Origin: G965250275 sp965250275
Lineage (GTDB): Bacteria > Pseudomonadota > Alphaproteobacteria > Rhodobacterales > Rhodobacteraceae
Assembly: GCA_965250275.1 (NCBI GenBank)
Contig: OZ252297.1
Span: 930,001 to 994,000 of the forward strand
Length of the DNA: 64,000 nucleotides
Direction: 5' to 3'
A model generated the notes under the pieces. The model did no database searches. It was not told where the DNA came from and saw only the letters and a list, made by a program, of their open reading frames with translations. The translations under genes were made by a program, and so were the position numbers. Below, in pieces: positions 1 to 8,042 of this stretch (positions are counted from its first letter, which is position 1; every line of letters begins with the position of its first letter).

Positions 1-113
1 TCTGTATCAGTTTTCAGAACGGATTTGATCGCTGCGACCTTTATGTCCGTGCGGGCGACCGGCTGGTTCTGATCACCGAAGAGGGGGAACGATATCCCGT
101 GCGGCCCGACTAG
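1..113 (+). CDS. C-terminal end of an unidentified protein (partial)
   Basis: The window opens inside a reading frame that ends at the TAG at 111-113. About 36 residues are visible, ending GERYPVRPD. The stretch is soluble and mixed-charge, with no motif I recognise. The next gene lies on the opposite strand and converges on it with 18 bases between the two stops. Function cannot be assigned from this tail. Confidence 0.55.
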   Translation, partial: CISFQNGFDRCDLYVRAGDRLVLITEEGERYPVRPD

Positions 114-131
114 AGCGCGCCGCCAACCATA

Positions 132-1313
132 TCAGAGCCTATTCAACAGCGCAGGGGTCGGCCAGGCGTCGGCAGGCAGGCCGAGGCGCACCTGTTCTGA
201 CTGAACCGCTGCGCGGGTGCGCGCGCCCAGAATTCCATCGACCTTACCAACGTTATACCCACGGTCCTGAAGCTTGGTTTGCAGTCTTTTCATCTGCTCG
301 CCGTTGAGGCCCGGATCCGGTTGGCCGGCCAGATAGATCGGGGCACCCTCGAGTCGCGTGGCAAAGTAAGCGGCCGTCATCACGTAAACAAAGCTCTGGT
401 TCCATTCAAAGAAAACCCGAAAGTTAGGATAAGCGATGAAAGCGGGTCCGTTGTGCCCCTGTGGGACAATGATCGACGCCATGAGGTCATCTGAGGCCAG
501 ATCGCCCTCGCGCGCTGTGACACTCAAAGCGCGCCAATCAGCCACGGATTTCTCGGTGGTGAGACCTGTCAGCGATAAATCCAGATCATCCGGCAATACA
601 ACTTCCTGCAACCACGGCTCGTCGCTGCGCCACCCCAATGCGGAGAGCATCCTGGCGCCTGAAACCAGCGCGTCGGGCGCCGACGTCTTCAATCGAACCC
701 GACCGTCGCCGTCCGCATCTACGCCGTTTTCGAGAATGTCCCTTGGCAGCATCTGAACCATGCCGATTTCACCGGCCCATGCTCCGGTGGTGCGGGCCGG
801 GTCCAGGTCCCCGCGTTCAAAAAGTTCCAATGCGGCGAAAACCTGAGGCCGGAACAGCTCGGGCCTGCGACAATCATGAGACAGCGTGACAAGCGCGTCG
901 CGTGTGTTGAAGTCTCCCTGCACTGCGCCGTAGTCGGTTTCGAATGCCCAAAACGCCAACAAGACACCGCGGGGCACACCATAGTCTCGCGAGATCCGAT
1001 CGAAAACGGGCTCATAGGTGCGCGCATTGCTGCGACCGCGATCAATCCGGTTCTGTGAAATCAGCCTGCGTGAAAAGTCCAGGAACGGACGCTGGAATAC
1101 ACCTTGTGATCGGTCAGCCCGCAAAACCTTTGGGTCTTGCCGGACACCGCGAAAGAAAACCTCGACCTGTGCGGGGTCATGTCCCTTGGCAATTGCTTCG
1201 GTTTTGAGGCCACTGACAAATTCGGTGAACGATCCCCCGCAATTGGCAGCGGCGGGGCCGCTTGCCAAGAGCATGAGAACTGCGGCTTGAACGACGCGAA
1301 AACCAATCATCAA
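132..1313 (-). CDS. Lytic murein transglycosylase, MltB type, with peptidoglycan-binding domain
   Basis: This 393-residue protein should cleave the MurNAc-GlcNAc bond of peptidoglycan in the periplasm. An N-terminal signal peptide (about residues 1-23) ends in a small-residue AAA motif. The SLT_2 transglycosylase domain follows (about 28-320), with the catalytic glutamate in FWAFETDYG (E125). A C-terminal peptidoglycan-binding domain (about 335-393) carries the typical GYNVGKVDGILGARTRAAV motif. The length is normal for the family. It lies 9 bases downstream of cobD on the same strand and may be cotranscribed. Two adjacent ATG codons (1313 and 1310) are possible starts. Confidence 0.92.
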   Translation of the reverse strand: MMIGFRVVQAAVLMLLASGPAAANCGGSFTEFVSGLKTEAIAKGHDPAQVEVFFRGVRQDPKVLRADRSQGVFQRPFLDFSRRLISQNRIDRGRSNARTYEPVFDRISRDYGVPRGVLLAFWAFETDYGAVQGDFNTRDALVTLSHDCRRPELFRPQVFAALELFERGDLDPARTTGAWAGEIGMVQMLPRDILENGVDADGDGRVRLKTSAPDALVSGARMLSALGWRSDEPWLQEVVLPDDLDLSLTGLTTEKSVADWRALSVTAREGDLASDDLMASIIVPQGHNGPAFIAYPNFRVFFEWNQSFVYVMTAAYFATRLEGAPIYLAGQPDPGLNGEQMKRLQTKLQDRGYNVGKVDGILGARTRAAVQSEQVRLGLPADAWPTPALLNRL

Positions 1314-1322
1314 GAAAAACCT

Positions 1323-2231
1323 CTAGATCAAAAATGCGACCACTGAAAAAAGCAGCGACAATCCCAACAAGGCCGACCAAACCTGCCACAAAACAGTGAC
1401 GGCAAGATCAATCTCATCCGCACCAATAGCACGATTGGCCGTCCCGTTCACCCACGCGAGATCTTGCAGCTTTCCGTCGTACCGGCGTGGTCCCGCTAAC
1501 GCGACATTCAGCGTTCGCGCCATTGCGGCTTCGGGCCAGCCGGCGTTGGGGGAGCGATGGTTCGCAGCATCTTCGGCAATGTGGCGCCATTCGCGGGTCT
1601 TTCGTCCCAGCAACGCAATCAGGCACGCGGTCAGTCGGGCAGGGATTAAATTGAGCAGATCGTCAAAGCGCGCAGCGGCCCAACCAAAATCCAGATAGCG
1701 GGGTGTGCGGTATCCGATCATGCTGTCAGCCGTATTTATGGCTTTGTACAGCATCAGGCCGGGAAGTCCGGCAATCAGAAACCAAAAAACCGGTGCGACC
1801 ACGCCATCCGAGAGATTCTCGGACGCGCTTTCGATGGCGGCACGCGCAACTTCGGCCTCGGTCATGGCATCGGTGTTGCGGCTGACGATGCGACCGACGT
1901 TTTGCCGCCCGTCTTCGAGGTTTTGCCTCAGTGCCGTGCTGACATCACGCACGTGCTCTACAAGCGACCGTTGCGCCAGCAGTATGGCGCAGGCCAGCAA
2001 TTCGACCACTGGGCCCAAATCGGCAAGAATCGCGCCAAGTAAGACAGCGCCGGCTGCCAGGCAAAGCAGGGCCAGACATCCTTTGAGTTTCCGGTATGAT
2101 CCGGAATTCAGTTTGCGTTCCAAGTAAGAGATCACGCGCCCCATGAGGACGGCGGGGTGGGGCACTCTCGACCAAAGCCAATGCGGTTCACCCAGCAGCG
2201 CGTCCAGAATCATCGCCAATGACAGCGTCAA
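1323..2231 (-). CDS. cobD: Adenosylcobinamide-phosphate synthase CobD/CbiB
   Basis: An integral inner-membrane enzyme of late cobalamin synthesis, which attaches the aminopropanol(-phosphate) arm to adenosylcobyric acid. The N-terminal motif with DALLGEP and HPAVLMGR is typical of CobD/CbiB, and several hydrophobic segments are spread along about 300 residues. I favour a TTG start at 2231 because an AGAGG sequence sits six bases upstream and the TTG overlaps the TGA stop of cobC, which suggests translational coupling. The ATG at 2213 is the alternative. It pairs naturally with cobC, which makes the aminopropanol precursor. Confidence 0.9.
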   Translation of the reverse strand: MTLSLAMILDALLGEPHWLWSRVPHPAVLMGRVISYLERKLNSGSYRKLKGCLALLCLAAGAVLLGAILADLGPVVELLACAILLAQRSLVEHVRDVSTALRQNLEDGRQNVGRIVSRNTDAMTEAEVARAAIESASENLSDGVVAPVFWFLIAGLPGLMLYKAINTADSMIGYRTPRYLDFGWAAARFDDLLNLIPARLTACLIALLGRKTREWRHIAEDAANHRSPNAGWPEAAMARTLNVALAGPRRYDGKLQDLAWVNGTANRAIGADEIDLAVTVLWQVWSALLGLSLLFSVVAFLI

Positions 2232-3178
2232 AGGGCGACCTCTAACCGATCCCAACCGTTGGCGGGCGGCAGACCGACACGCAGATATCGCTCAGAATAC
2301 GGGAACACCCTTGTCCAGATGTGATGCCGGGCAAGCTGATCCTGCCACGCATTGGCATTTTCGACCTCGTAAAGCCGGAACAGTGTCGTGCCGCCCACAA
2401 GACTTGCCCCCTTCGCAAGCATGAGGTCATCAAGCCGCTTGCTGTCGTGATTGAGCGCGTCACGAGTTGCGGCGGCCCAGGCGTGATCTCTCAATGCTGT
2501 GGCGCCGATACGCAAGGCGGGGCCAGAGACGGGCCATGGTCCCAAGGCTTCTTCGATTGGACCCAGCGTCTCCGGTCGTCCTATGGCAAAGCCCAGTCGC
2601 AGCCCTGCCAACCCCCAAAACTTGCCAAAGCTCTTCAGTATGATGCGCCCGGGTTGTGCGGCCAGACCGATCAGAGAGGCGCTTGGATCAACATCGCAAA
2701 AGCTTTCGTCGATCACGCAGAGCTGGGTGTCCACGTCCAGGGCGGTCCAAATTCTGCCATCTGGGTTGTTGGGGTTCACCAGCACCCGTGCTTCGGACGG
2801 CCCGTTCTCCACCACTTTCCAGCCTTGGGATGAAAACGCCCCGGCATGCTCGTTGTAGGTCGGTGTGGTGATCCTGACCCGTGCGGGAGATGCCAGTGCC
2901 GGCATGCGCGCAATCAGCGCAGAGGCACCTGGTGCGGCCAAAATCGCGGCGTCATCCGGCACGCCCCAAAAGCTGCGCGCCGCAGCGATTAGCTGCTCTT
3001 GCGCGCCGGCATCCGGCAAAGCGGTCCAGTCCGCCATGTGCACGCTGTCTATGGGGTACGGATTGGGATTGATTCCGGTCGACAGGTCTATCCAGTCGGA
3101 CCTGGCTCCACCAAAAGCCGCAACCGCGGCGTCCAGCCCGCCTCCATGGTCGCGCCGCATTTTGCCGTATCGGGTCAC
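2228..3178 (-). CDS. cobC: Threonine-phosphate decarboxylase CobC (PLP-dependent)
   Basis: A fold-type I PLP enzyme that decarboxylates L-threonine-O-3-phosphate to aminopropanol phosphate for the cobalamin nucleotide loop. It shows the CobC N-terminal signature MRRDHGGGLDAA followed by DLSTGINPNPYP, the LVNPNNPDG motif and the PLP lysine in SFGKFWGLAGLRLGF. The reading frame is open further upstream, but a GTG at 3178 preceded by AGGGGA fits the homologous N-terminus best; the ATG at 3160 is the alternative. Its stop overlaps the probable cobD start. I did not see a convincing B12 riboswitch upstream. Confidence 0.9.
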   Translation of the reverse strand: MTRYGKMRRDHGGGLDAAVAAFGGARSDWIDLSTGINPNPYPIDSVHMADWTALPDAGAQEQLIAAARSFWGVPDDAAILAAPGASALIARMPALASPARVRITTPTYNEHAGAFSSQGWKVVENGPSEARVLVNPNNPDGRIWTALDVDTQLCVIDESFCDVDPSASLIGLAAQPGRIILKSFGKFWGLAGLRLGFAIGRPETLGPIEEALGPWPVSGPALRIGATALRDHAWAAATRDALNHDSKRLDDLMLAKGASLVGGTTLFRLYEVENANAWQDQLARHHIWTRVFPYSERYLRVGLPPANGWDRLEVAL

Positions 3179-3278
3179 GCCTACTTCCCCTGATGGTGCC
3201 GTTTCTGACGGTGTTTCAAGCGGATTCACGCCCATCCGGCAAGAGATCACCCGCATGTAGCGCGAACTCGGGCCGCCG

Positions 3279-3293
3279 TTAAGCAATTGTTAA
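3279..3293. promoter_or_regulatory. CtrA-type binding site (TTAA-N7-TTAA)
   Basis: The sequence TTAAGCAATTGTTAA matches the full CtrA consensus TTAA-N7-TTAA exactly. It lies in the intergenic space between cobC (minus) and the receiver-domain gene (plus), about 70 bases before the latter's start. In alphaproteobacteria CtrA controls cell cycle, motility and gene transfer agents. The core is also partly palindromic, so another regulator is possible. Binding is inferred, not shown. Confidence 0.6.
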
Positions 3294-3362
3294 GAGATTG
3301 GGCAGATGACCGGTGCAGGGGAAGTGGCACGGAATAGAAAAACGAACAAGTGCCAGGATACG

Positions 3363-3728
3363 ATGATGAATGTTTTGATTGTAGAGAGTCGGCCGGAGTT
3401 GGGTGCGCTCTGGCAACGCCATTTGGAACGGCAAGGCGCCACCGTGACTTTGGCGCATAGTCAGGACGCCGCCATCTTCGCGCTGCACGGACAGGCCTTT
3501 GACATAGTCGTACTCGATCTCGTGCTGGAACAAGGCAGCGCGCTGGCGGTGTCGGATTACGTCAGCTACCGGCGTCCAGAAGCGCGGGTGATTTTCGTTA
3601 CAAACACCAGTTTCTTCTCGGACGGTTCAATCTTCGCCCATAGCCCGAACGCCTGCGCTTACCTGCAGAGCGAAACGCCGCCAGAAGACCTGGCGGCGAT
3701 GGTCGAGCACTATGCAGCGCTGCGCTGA
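3363..3728 (+). CDS. Stand-alone receiver-domain protein with degenerate active site
   Basis: This 121-residue protein consists of a single CheY-like receiver domain with no output domain. The phospho-acceptor aspartate is present (D52 in VVLDLVLEQGSA), as is the conserved threonine (T80 in IFVTNTS). The acidic pair near the N-terminus is reduced to a single glutamate (E8 in IVESRPELG). The usual lysine of the KP motif is replaced by serine (S103 in AYLQSE). Such changes suggest weak or atypical phosphorylation, or a phosphorylation-independent role. The start is the first ATG of the ATGATG pair at 3363. A perfect CtrA-type site lies upstream. The gene converges on and overlaps the next one by 19 bases. 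Confidence 0.8.
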   Translation: MMNVLIVESRPELGALWQRHLERQGATVTLAHSQDAAIFALHGQAFDIVVLDLVLEQGSALAVSDYVSYRRPEARVIFVTNTSFFSDGSIFAHSPNACAYLQSETPPEDLAAMVEHYAALR

Positions 3729-4699
3729 TCGCGGTTGTGCGGTGCCATCCAGTCGATGATCGGATTGATCGGTATGATCCGATGCGGGTTAATGCTGTCG
3801 TGGCTGTAGTGGTAGTGCCGAACGATGTGATCCATACCCACGGTCTGAGCCACACGCGGCCATTGATAAAGCTCGCGCGTGTAGGCCCACAGGTTCGGAT
3901 AGTCCATCAGGCGCTTCCGGTTGCATTTGAAGTGCAGATGATAGACCGGATCGAACCTGACAAGCGTCGGGAACAGGCGCCAGTCCGCCTCTGTGATGCG
4001 GTCCCCCATGAGGTAGCGGTTTCCCGATAGCCGCTCTTCCAGCCAGTCCAGTGTCTCAAACAGCGGGGTCACAGCCGCGTCATAAGCCTCTTGAGTCGTG
4101 GCAAATCCGGACTTGTAGACGCCATTGTTGAATGTGTCATAAATGCGGTCGTTGACCGGTTCGATCGCCGCATGCAGCGACTCGGGCCAGTAGTCATCGG
4201 TGTTGCCGGTTACAGCGTTGAACGCCGAATTGAACATCCGAATGATCTCGGAGCTTTCGTTGGACACGATTGTTTCGCGCTGTTTGTCCCAGAGGATCGG
4301 GACCGTCACGCGACCTGAAAACTTGGGGTCCGCTTTCAGGTAGATGTCGCGCAGGAATGGCAAGCCGTACAAGGTATCGCCTGTGGCGCCGGCGTCGTCC
4401 GCTTCCAGCGTCCAGCCGTCCTTCAACATGTCCGGGTGCACGACTGAAATCGAGATGTGGTCGGCTAAGCCTTTGATTTGGCGAAAAATCAACGTGCGAT
4501 GTGCCCAAGGACAAGCAAGGCTGACATAAAGATGATAGCGTCCCGACTCTGCGGCAAACCCGCCATCACCGGATGGCCCAGGCTGGCCGTCAGCGGTGAT
4601 CCAGTTCCGGAATTTTGCGACCGAACGCTCGAACTTTCCGTTTGAAGACTTTGTGTCATACCAGGTGTCATGCCAGACACCGTCAACCAGCAAACCCAT
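3710..4699 (-). CDS. Glutathione S-transferase family, glutathionyl-hydroquinone reductase (YqjG/ECM4 type)
   Basis: A cytoplasmic Xi-class glutathione transferase, about 329 residues, expected to reduce glutathionyl-hydroquinones. The thioredoxin-like N-terminal half contains the catalytic cysteine in SLACPWAHRTLI, the family hallmark. The C-terminal helical half contains RFDPVYHLHFKCN and the ending YHYSHDSINPHRIIP seen in this family. The start at 4699 is chosen because AAAGGAG stands 9 bases upstream; the open frame extends further but the extra residues do not resemble the family. The 218 bases to the next gene upstream hold divergent promoters that I cannot place. Confidence 0.9.
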   Translation of the reverse strand: MGLLVDGVWHDTWYDTKSSNGKFERSVAKFRNWITADGQPGPSGDGGFAAESGRYHLYVSLACPWAHRTLIFRQIKGLADHISISVVHPDMLKDGWTLEADDAGATGDTLYGLPFLRDIYLKADPKFSGRVTVPILWDKQRETIVSNESSEIIRMFNSAFNAVTGNTDDYWPESLHAAIEPVNDRIYDTFNNGVYKSGFATTQEAYDAAVTPLFETLDWLEERLSGNRYLMGDRITEADWRLFPTLVRFDPVYHLHFKCNRKRLMDYPNLWAYTRELYQWPRVAQTVGMDHIVRHYHYSHDSINPHRIIPINPIIDWMAPHNRDQRSAA

Positions 4700-4917
4700 C
4701 TTGCCACTCCTTTGATCCTTGCCTTGACAATAGTGCGTTTGGGCGCGGTTTCCTTCTGATACGACCGCGCATTTGGCCTGCGTCAGCGCACAGCACTGTT
4801 GCCCACCGATGGGCAGCCACAGCACACCGCGACCACGAAACGATAAGTGAACGAACTTTCTCTTGAATGTGAGAAAGAATCGCACAGGTTGGAGTGGTCG
4901 GTTCTGGGAGTCTGCGC

Positions 4918-5265
4918 ATGTCGACGTTTCTTTCCAAAGAGGTCCGCGAGGGCCTTGCTGCAGCCCGCATGGCGAGCCTGAAGAAGGCCAGCCGTTTGCG
5001 CGTTCATACGGGCGAGGACATGTTCACCGTCCTAAAGCTCTGGACAGATGGGTTCGCCGTCGAATCTGAGTCGACTCCGCCGCTGCGCGGCCTGGTGGAT
5101 GTCTTTGACGGAGCGCATCATCTCTATCAGTGCCTGATCGTTGCATCTGAGGAGGACGCAGGCGAAATGCGGTATGAATTCAAGCGCAGCACCGCCGCCT
5201 CGGACGACGCACCTCTGGACTTTTACCGCGATCCAGACGCGCCAATCGCCCTATTGGCCAACTGA
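4918..5265 (+). CDS. Conserved hypothetical protein, 115 aa
   Basis: A small soluble protein that starts MSTFLSKEVREGLAAAR. It is basic and helical in the first 25 residues and then has a beta-rich stretch (RLRVHTGEDMFTVLKLW, RGLVDVFDGAHHLYQCLI). I do not recognise a domain; the layout loosely resembles a PilZ-like beta barrel, but the diagnostic motifs are not evident. Codon use is like that of its neighbours. A weak GGGAG precedes the ATG at 4918. It runs divergently from the glutathione transferase and converges with the MalY-type gene, with one base between the stops. Confidence 0.7.
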   Translation: MSTFLSKEVREGLAAARMASLKKASRLRVHTGEDMFTVLKLWTDGFAVESESTPPLRGLVDVFDGAHHLYQCLIVASEEDAGEMRYEFKRSTAASDDAPLDFYRDPDAPIALLAN

Positions 5266-5266
5266 T

Positions 5267-6439
5267 CTATTGCAGATCAGAAAACGCTTTCGTCAGGCGC
5301 GCGCAGGCGTCTTCCACCCTTGCGCGTGGCGTCGCGATGTTGAACCGCAGGAAGCTTTCGCCTCCCTTGCCGAAGGTGGGTCCGTGGTTGACGGCGATCT
5401 GCGCCTCTTTCTCAACGCGACGGGTGAATTCGGACATCTCCATCCCTGTCCCGGCGAAGTCGACCCAAGACAAATACGTCGATTCCAGCGGCATCGACTG
5501 CAAACCCGGTATGGTGTTCACCGCAGCATCGAACAGCTTACGGTTGCCGTCCAAATAGGCGACGAGTTCGTCCACCCAAGCCGCACCACCCGGCGAATAC
5601 GCCGCTGTCGCCATGAACAAGCCGAACGAATTGGGAGACATGCCCAGTGCCGCCATCCGCGCGCCGAACTTTGCGCGCAGGTCCGGATCTTCGATGATGA
5701 CGTTTCCGGAGTGACCGCCTGCAATATTGAATGTTTTGGTTGTCGCCGTCATCATCACGAGCCGGTCGGTCGCAGAAGGATCAACGTTTGCCATCGGGAT
5801 GTGGGTATGGCCCGGAAAGACGAGATCATGGTGAATCTCGTCAGACACAAGGATCAGATCGTGCCGACGGGCAAAATCGGCGACTCCTTGAAGTTCCTCG
5901 CGAGTCCAGACACGACCACCGGGATTATGTGGCGAGCACAAGACGAGCATGCTCTCTGAGCCGGTCATTTGCGCATCCCAGGCTTCGAAATCCATCTCGT
6001 ATCGGCCTTCAACATTCACCATCTTGCATTCCACCACTTTGCGGTCCGCGGCGCGAATGACCTTGGCGAAGGCGTGGTAGACCGGTGTGAAGAGAACGAT
6101 CCCGTCGCCGGGTTGGCTGAAAACATCGACACACATTGCTGTGCCATTGACCAGACCGTGTGTTGTAAAGATCCAGTCTTTCTCTACGCGCCAGCCGTGA
6201 CGGTGCTCCATCCACCACTGGATCGATTCGATGTAGGGGCGGTCATCTCCGAAGTACCCATAGATGCCGTGATCGATCATCCCCTGAAGCGCGTCCTGGA
6301 TCACCTGCGGTGGGCGAAAGTCCATGTCGGCAACCCACATCGCCAGACCGTCATCGGCGGACACGCCATAGATCGCCTCCATCATGTCCCATTTGATGCA
6401 ATGGCTGCCGCGGCGATCTACGATCTCATCAAAGCTCAT
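5267..6439 (-). CDS. MalY/PatB-family PLP-dependent C-S lyase (cystathionine beta-lyase-like)
   Basis: A fold-type I aminotransferase-like enzyme of 390 residues. Homologues cleave carbon-sulfur bonds in cystathionine or related thioethers. It begins FDEIVDRRGSHCIKWD, a MalY/PatB signature, has the CSPHNPGGRVWT motif, and the PLP lysine lies in TATTKTFNIAGGHSG. The start at 6439 has AGGAG eight bases upstream; the longer frame to 6493 lacks this. It is divergent from the def cluster. The exact substrate (cystathionine, cysteine or another thioether) cannot be read from the sequence. Confidence 0.88.
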   Translation of the reverse strand: MSFDEIVDRRGSHCIKWDMMEAIYGVSADDGLAMWVADMDFRPPQVIQDALQGMIDHGIYGYFGDDRPYIESIQWWMEHRHGWRVEKDWIFTTHGLVNGTAMCVDVFSQPGDGIVLFTPVYHAFAKVIRAADRKVVECKMVNVEGRYEMDFEAWDAQMTGSESMLVLCSPHNPGGRVWTREELQGVADFARRHDLILVSDEIHHDLVFPGHTHIPMANVDPSATDRLVMMTATTKTFNIAGGHSGNVIIEDPDLRAKFGARMAALGMSPNSFGLFMATAAYSPGGAAWVDELVAYLDGNRKLFDAAVNTIPGLQSMPLESTYLSWVDFAGTGMEMSEFTRRVEKEAQIAVNHGPTFGKGGESFLRFNIATPRARVEDACARLTKAFSDLQ

Positions 6440-6535
6440 CGAGGGTAACTCCTGTTTCTGCGGCGAAGCTATCCGCTTGGGCGTCAGGTGCAAGGGGCGT
6501 TGCGGGCGCGGGGCCTTTCACCTAAATCGACACTC

Positions 6536-7054
6536 ATGAAACTGCCAATCCTGATCCATCCTGACCCCAGGCTAAAAAAGCTGTGTGCGCCAGTCGCCGA
6601 CATTTCCGACGAATTGCGTAAACTGGCCGATAACATGCTGTCCACCATGTACGATGCGCCGGGCATTGGCCTGGCCGCCCCACAGGTGGGCGTGCTCGAG
6701 CGGCTGATAGTGGTGGATTGCGTCAAGGAAGAAGGCGAAGCGCCCCGCCCGCTGATCATGTTCAATCCGACCGTGGTTTCCTCCTCTGAGGAAATGAACA
6801 CTTATGAAGAAGGCTGTCTTTCCATTCCGGATCAGTATGCTGACGTCACCCGTCCGGCCGAGGTGGAAGTCGCCTGGATCGACAAGGACGGAAAGCCGCA
6901 GCAGGAGGTCTTTGACGGGTTGTGGGCGACCTGCGTGCAGCATGAAATCGACCACTTGGATGGCAAGCTCTTTATCGATTACCTCAAACCGCTAAAACGG
7001 CAGATGATCACCCGCAAGATGGTCAAGTTGAAGCGGGAAAGGGCGCGGGCCTGA
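6536..7054 (+). CDS. def: Peptide deformylase (first of three tandem copies)
   Basis: A metallo-hydrolase that removes the N-formyl group from nascent proteins at the ribosome. All three catalytic motifs are intact in 172 residues: GIGLAAPQ (43-50), EGCLSIP with metal-ligand Cys94, and QHEIDH with His136, Glu137 and His140. It is probably the main housekeeping deformylase. Its stop overlaps the start of the second copy (TGATG), so the cluster is translationally coupled through to fmt. The start at 6536 fits the family N-terminus. Confidence 0.95.
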   Translation: MKLPILIHPDPRLKKLCAPVADISDELRKLADNMLSTMYDAPGIGLAAPQVGVLERLIVVDCVKEEGEAPRPLIMFNPTVVSSSEEMNTYEEGCLSIPDQYADVTRPAEVEVAWIDKDGKPQQEVFDGLWATCVQHEIDHLDGKLFIDYLKPLKRQMITRKMVKLKRERARA

Positions 7055-7548
7055 TGGCTGTTCTGCCAATCCTGCGTTGGCCTGACCCGCGCCTGTCGCA
7101 GCCTTGCGGCCCGATTGAGGGTGATGTGACGGCGTTGGTCGCGGACATGTTCGACACCATGTATGCCGCACCGGGGCGGGGGCTTGCGGCGCCGCAGGTT
7201 GGTGTCATGCAGCGGCTCTTCGTGATGGACACGACGTGGAAAGAAGGCGCGCGCACCCCCAAAGTCTTTCTCGATCCCCAGATCATTGCGCACGCCACCT
7301 CACTGGCGACCGGCAGCGAAGGCTGCCTTTCCATCCCTGGTGTCGTGGTCGACGTAACCCGGCCCTCCGAAGTGACGGTGGCGTGGACCGATGTGGACGG
7401 ACAGGCATGGGAGCAGACCTTCGATGGGTTTGAGGCGGTCTGTATTCAGCATGAAATCGATCACCTGAATGGCAAAGTTGTCTTCGACAGATTGGACCCC
7501 GCGGCCCGCGAAAGGGCTGAAGCCGAATTTTCCGGTCGCGCTCAATGA
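7054..7548 (+). CDS. def: Peptide deformylase, second copy
   Basis: A paralogue of 164 residues with a complete active site: GRGLAAPQ (41-48), EGCLSIP (Cys91) and QHEIDH (His133, Glu134, His137). The second residue of the first motif is Arg (GRG), where the first copy has Ile, which may alter the substrate pocket. The start ATG overlaps the previous stop, and the end overlaps the third copy by four bases (ATGA). It is likely an active enzyme with overlapping function or a different substrate range. Confidence 0.93.
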   Translation: MAVLPILRWPDPRLSQPCGPIEGDVTALVADMFDTMYAAPGRGLAAPQVGVMQRLFVMDTTWKEGARTPKVFLDPQIIAHATSLATGSEGCLSIPGVVVDVTRPSEVTVAWTDVDGQAWEQTFDGFEAVCIQHEIDHLNGKVVFDRLDPAARERAEAEFSGRAQ

Positions 7549-8042
7549 CGGTTCGAAAATGTCCGCCATGGCCAGACAAACACCTGCGCACCCCCGCCGA
7601 TCCTGTGGACGCCATAACAGATGATATTCGTGCGATCTGGGATGATATGATCGACACGATGGAAGCCATGCCGGGCGTCGGACTTGCCGCACCGCAGATT
7701 GGTGTAATGTTGCGTCTGGCGGTTGTGGATGGGTCCGCCGAAAGAGGACGCGCCGTGCGCCTGGCCAACCCGGAAATCTTGCATGCATCCGTAGAGCTAC
7801 GCACACACGAAGAGAGCAGCCCGAATTTGCCCGGTGTCTCCGCAAAGATTGATCGGCCACGTGCGGTTACAGTGCGATACCTGGACGAGAACGGAATGAT
7901 CAATCGACGCGATTTCGTTGGCATCGAGGCGACCAGCGTTCAGCATCAGATCGACCATCTTAACGGGCGGATGTACTTTCACAATCTCAGCCCGGTCAAA
8001 CGCGATATGCTTTTGCGCAAGGCCCGAAAGTTGCGCGCATGA
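7545..8042 (+). CDS. Peptide deformylase-like protein lacking catalytic residues (third copy)
   Basis: A 165-residue protein of the deformylase fold with GVGLAAPQ intact (44-51). The EGCLSIP motif has become ESSPNLP, so the metal-binding cysteine is Ser92. The HEIDH motif has become HQIDH, so the catalytic glutamate is Gln135. Both histidines remain (134, 138). It should not hydrolyse formyl groups by the normal mechanism. The frame is intact, codon use is normal, and both ends overlap neighbours by ATGA, which argues for a selected protein rather than decay. A regulatory or binding role is inference. Confidence 0.88.
   Translation: MTVRKCPPWPDKHLRTPADPVDAITDDIRAIWDDMIDTMEAMPGVGLAAPQIGVMLRLAVVDGSAERGRAVRLANPEILHASVELRTHEESSPNLPGVSAKIDRPRAVTVRYLDENGMINRRDFVGIEATSVQHQIDHLNGRMYFHNLSPVKRDMLLRKARKLRA

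Noticed and set aside
3179..3362. Cobalamin riboswitch upstream of cobC
   Set aside because: Only a short GCCACT-like fragment is seen on the minus strand; the space is small and the conserved B12 box and core are not evident.
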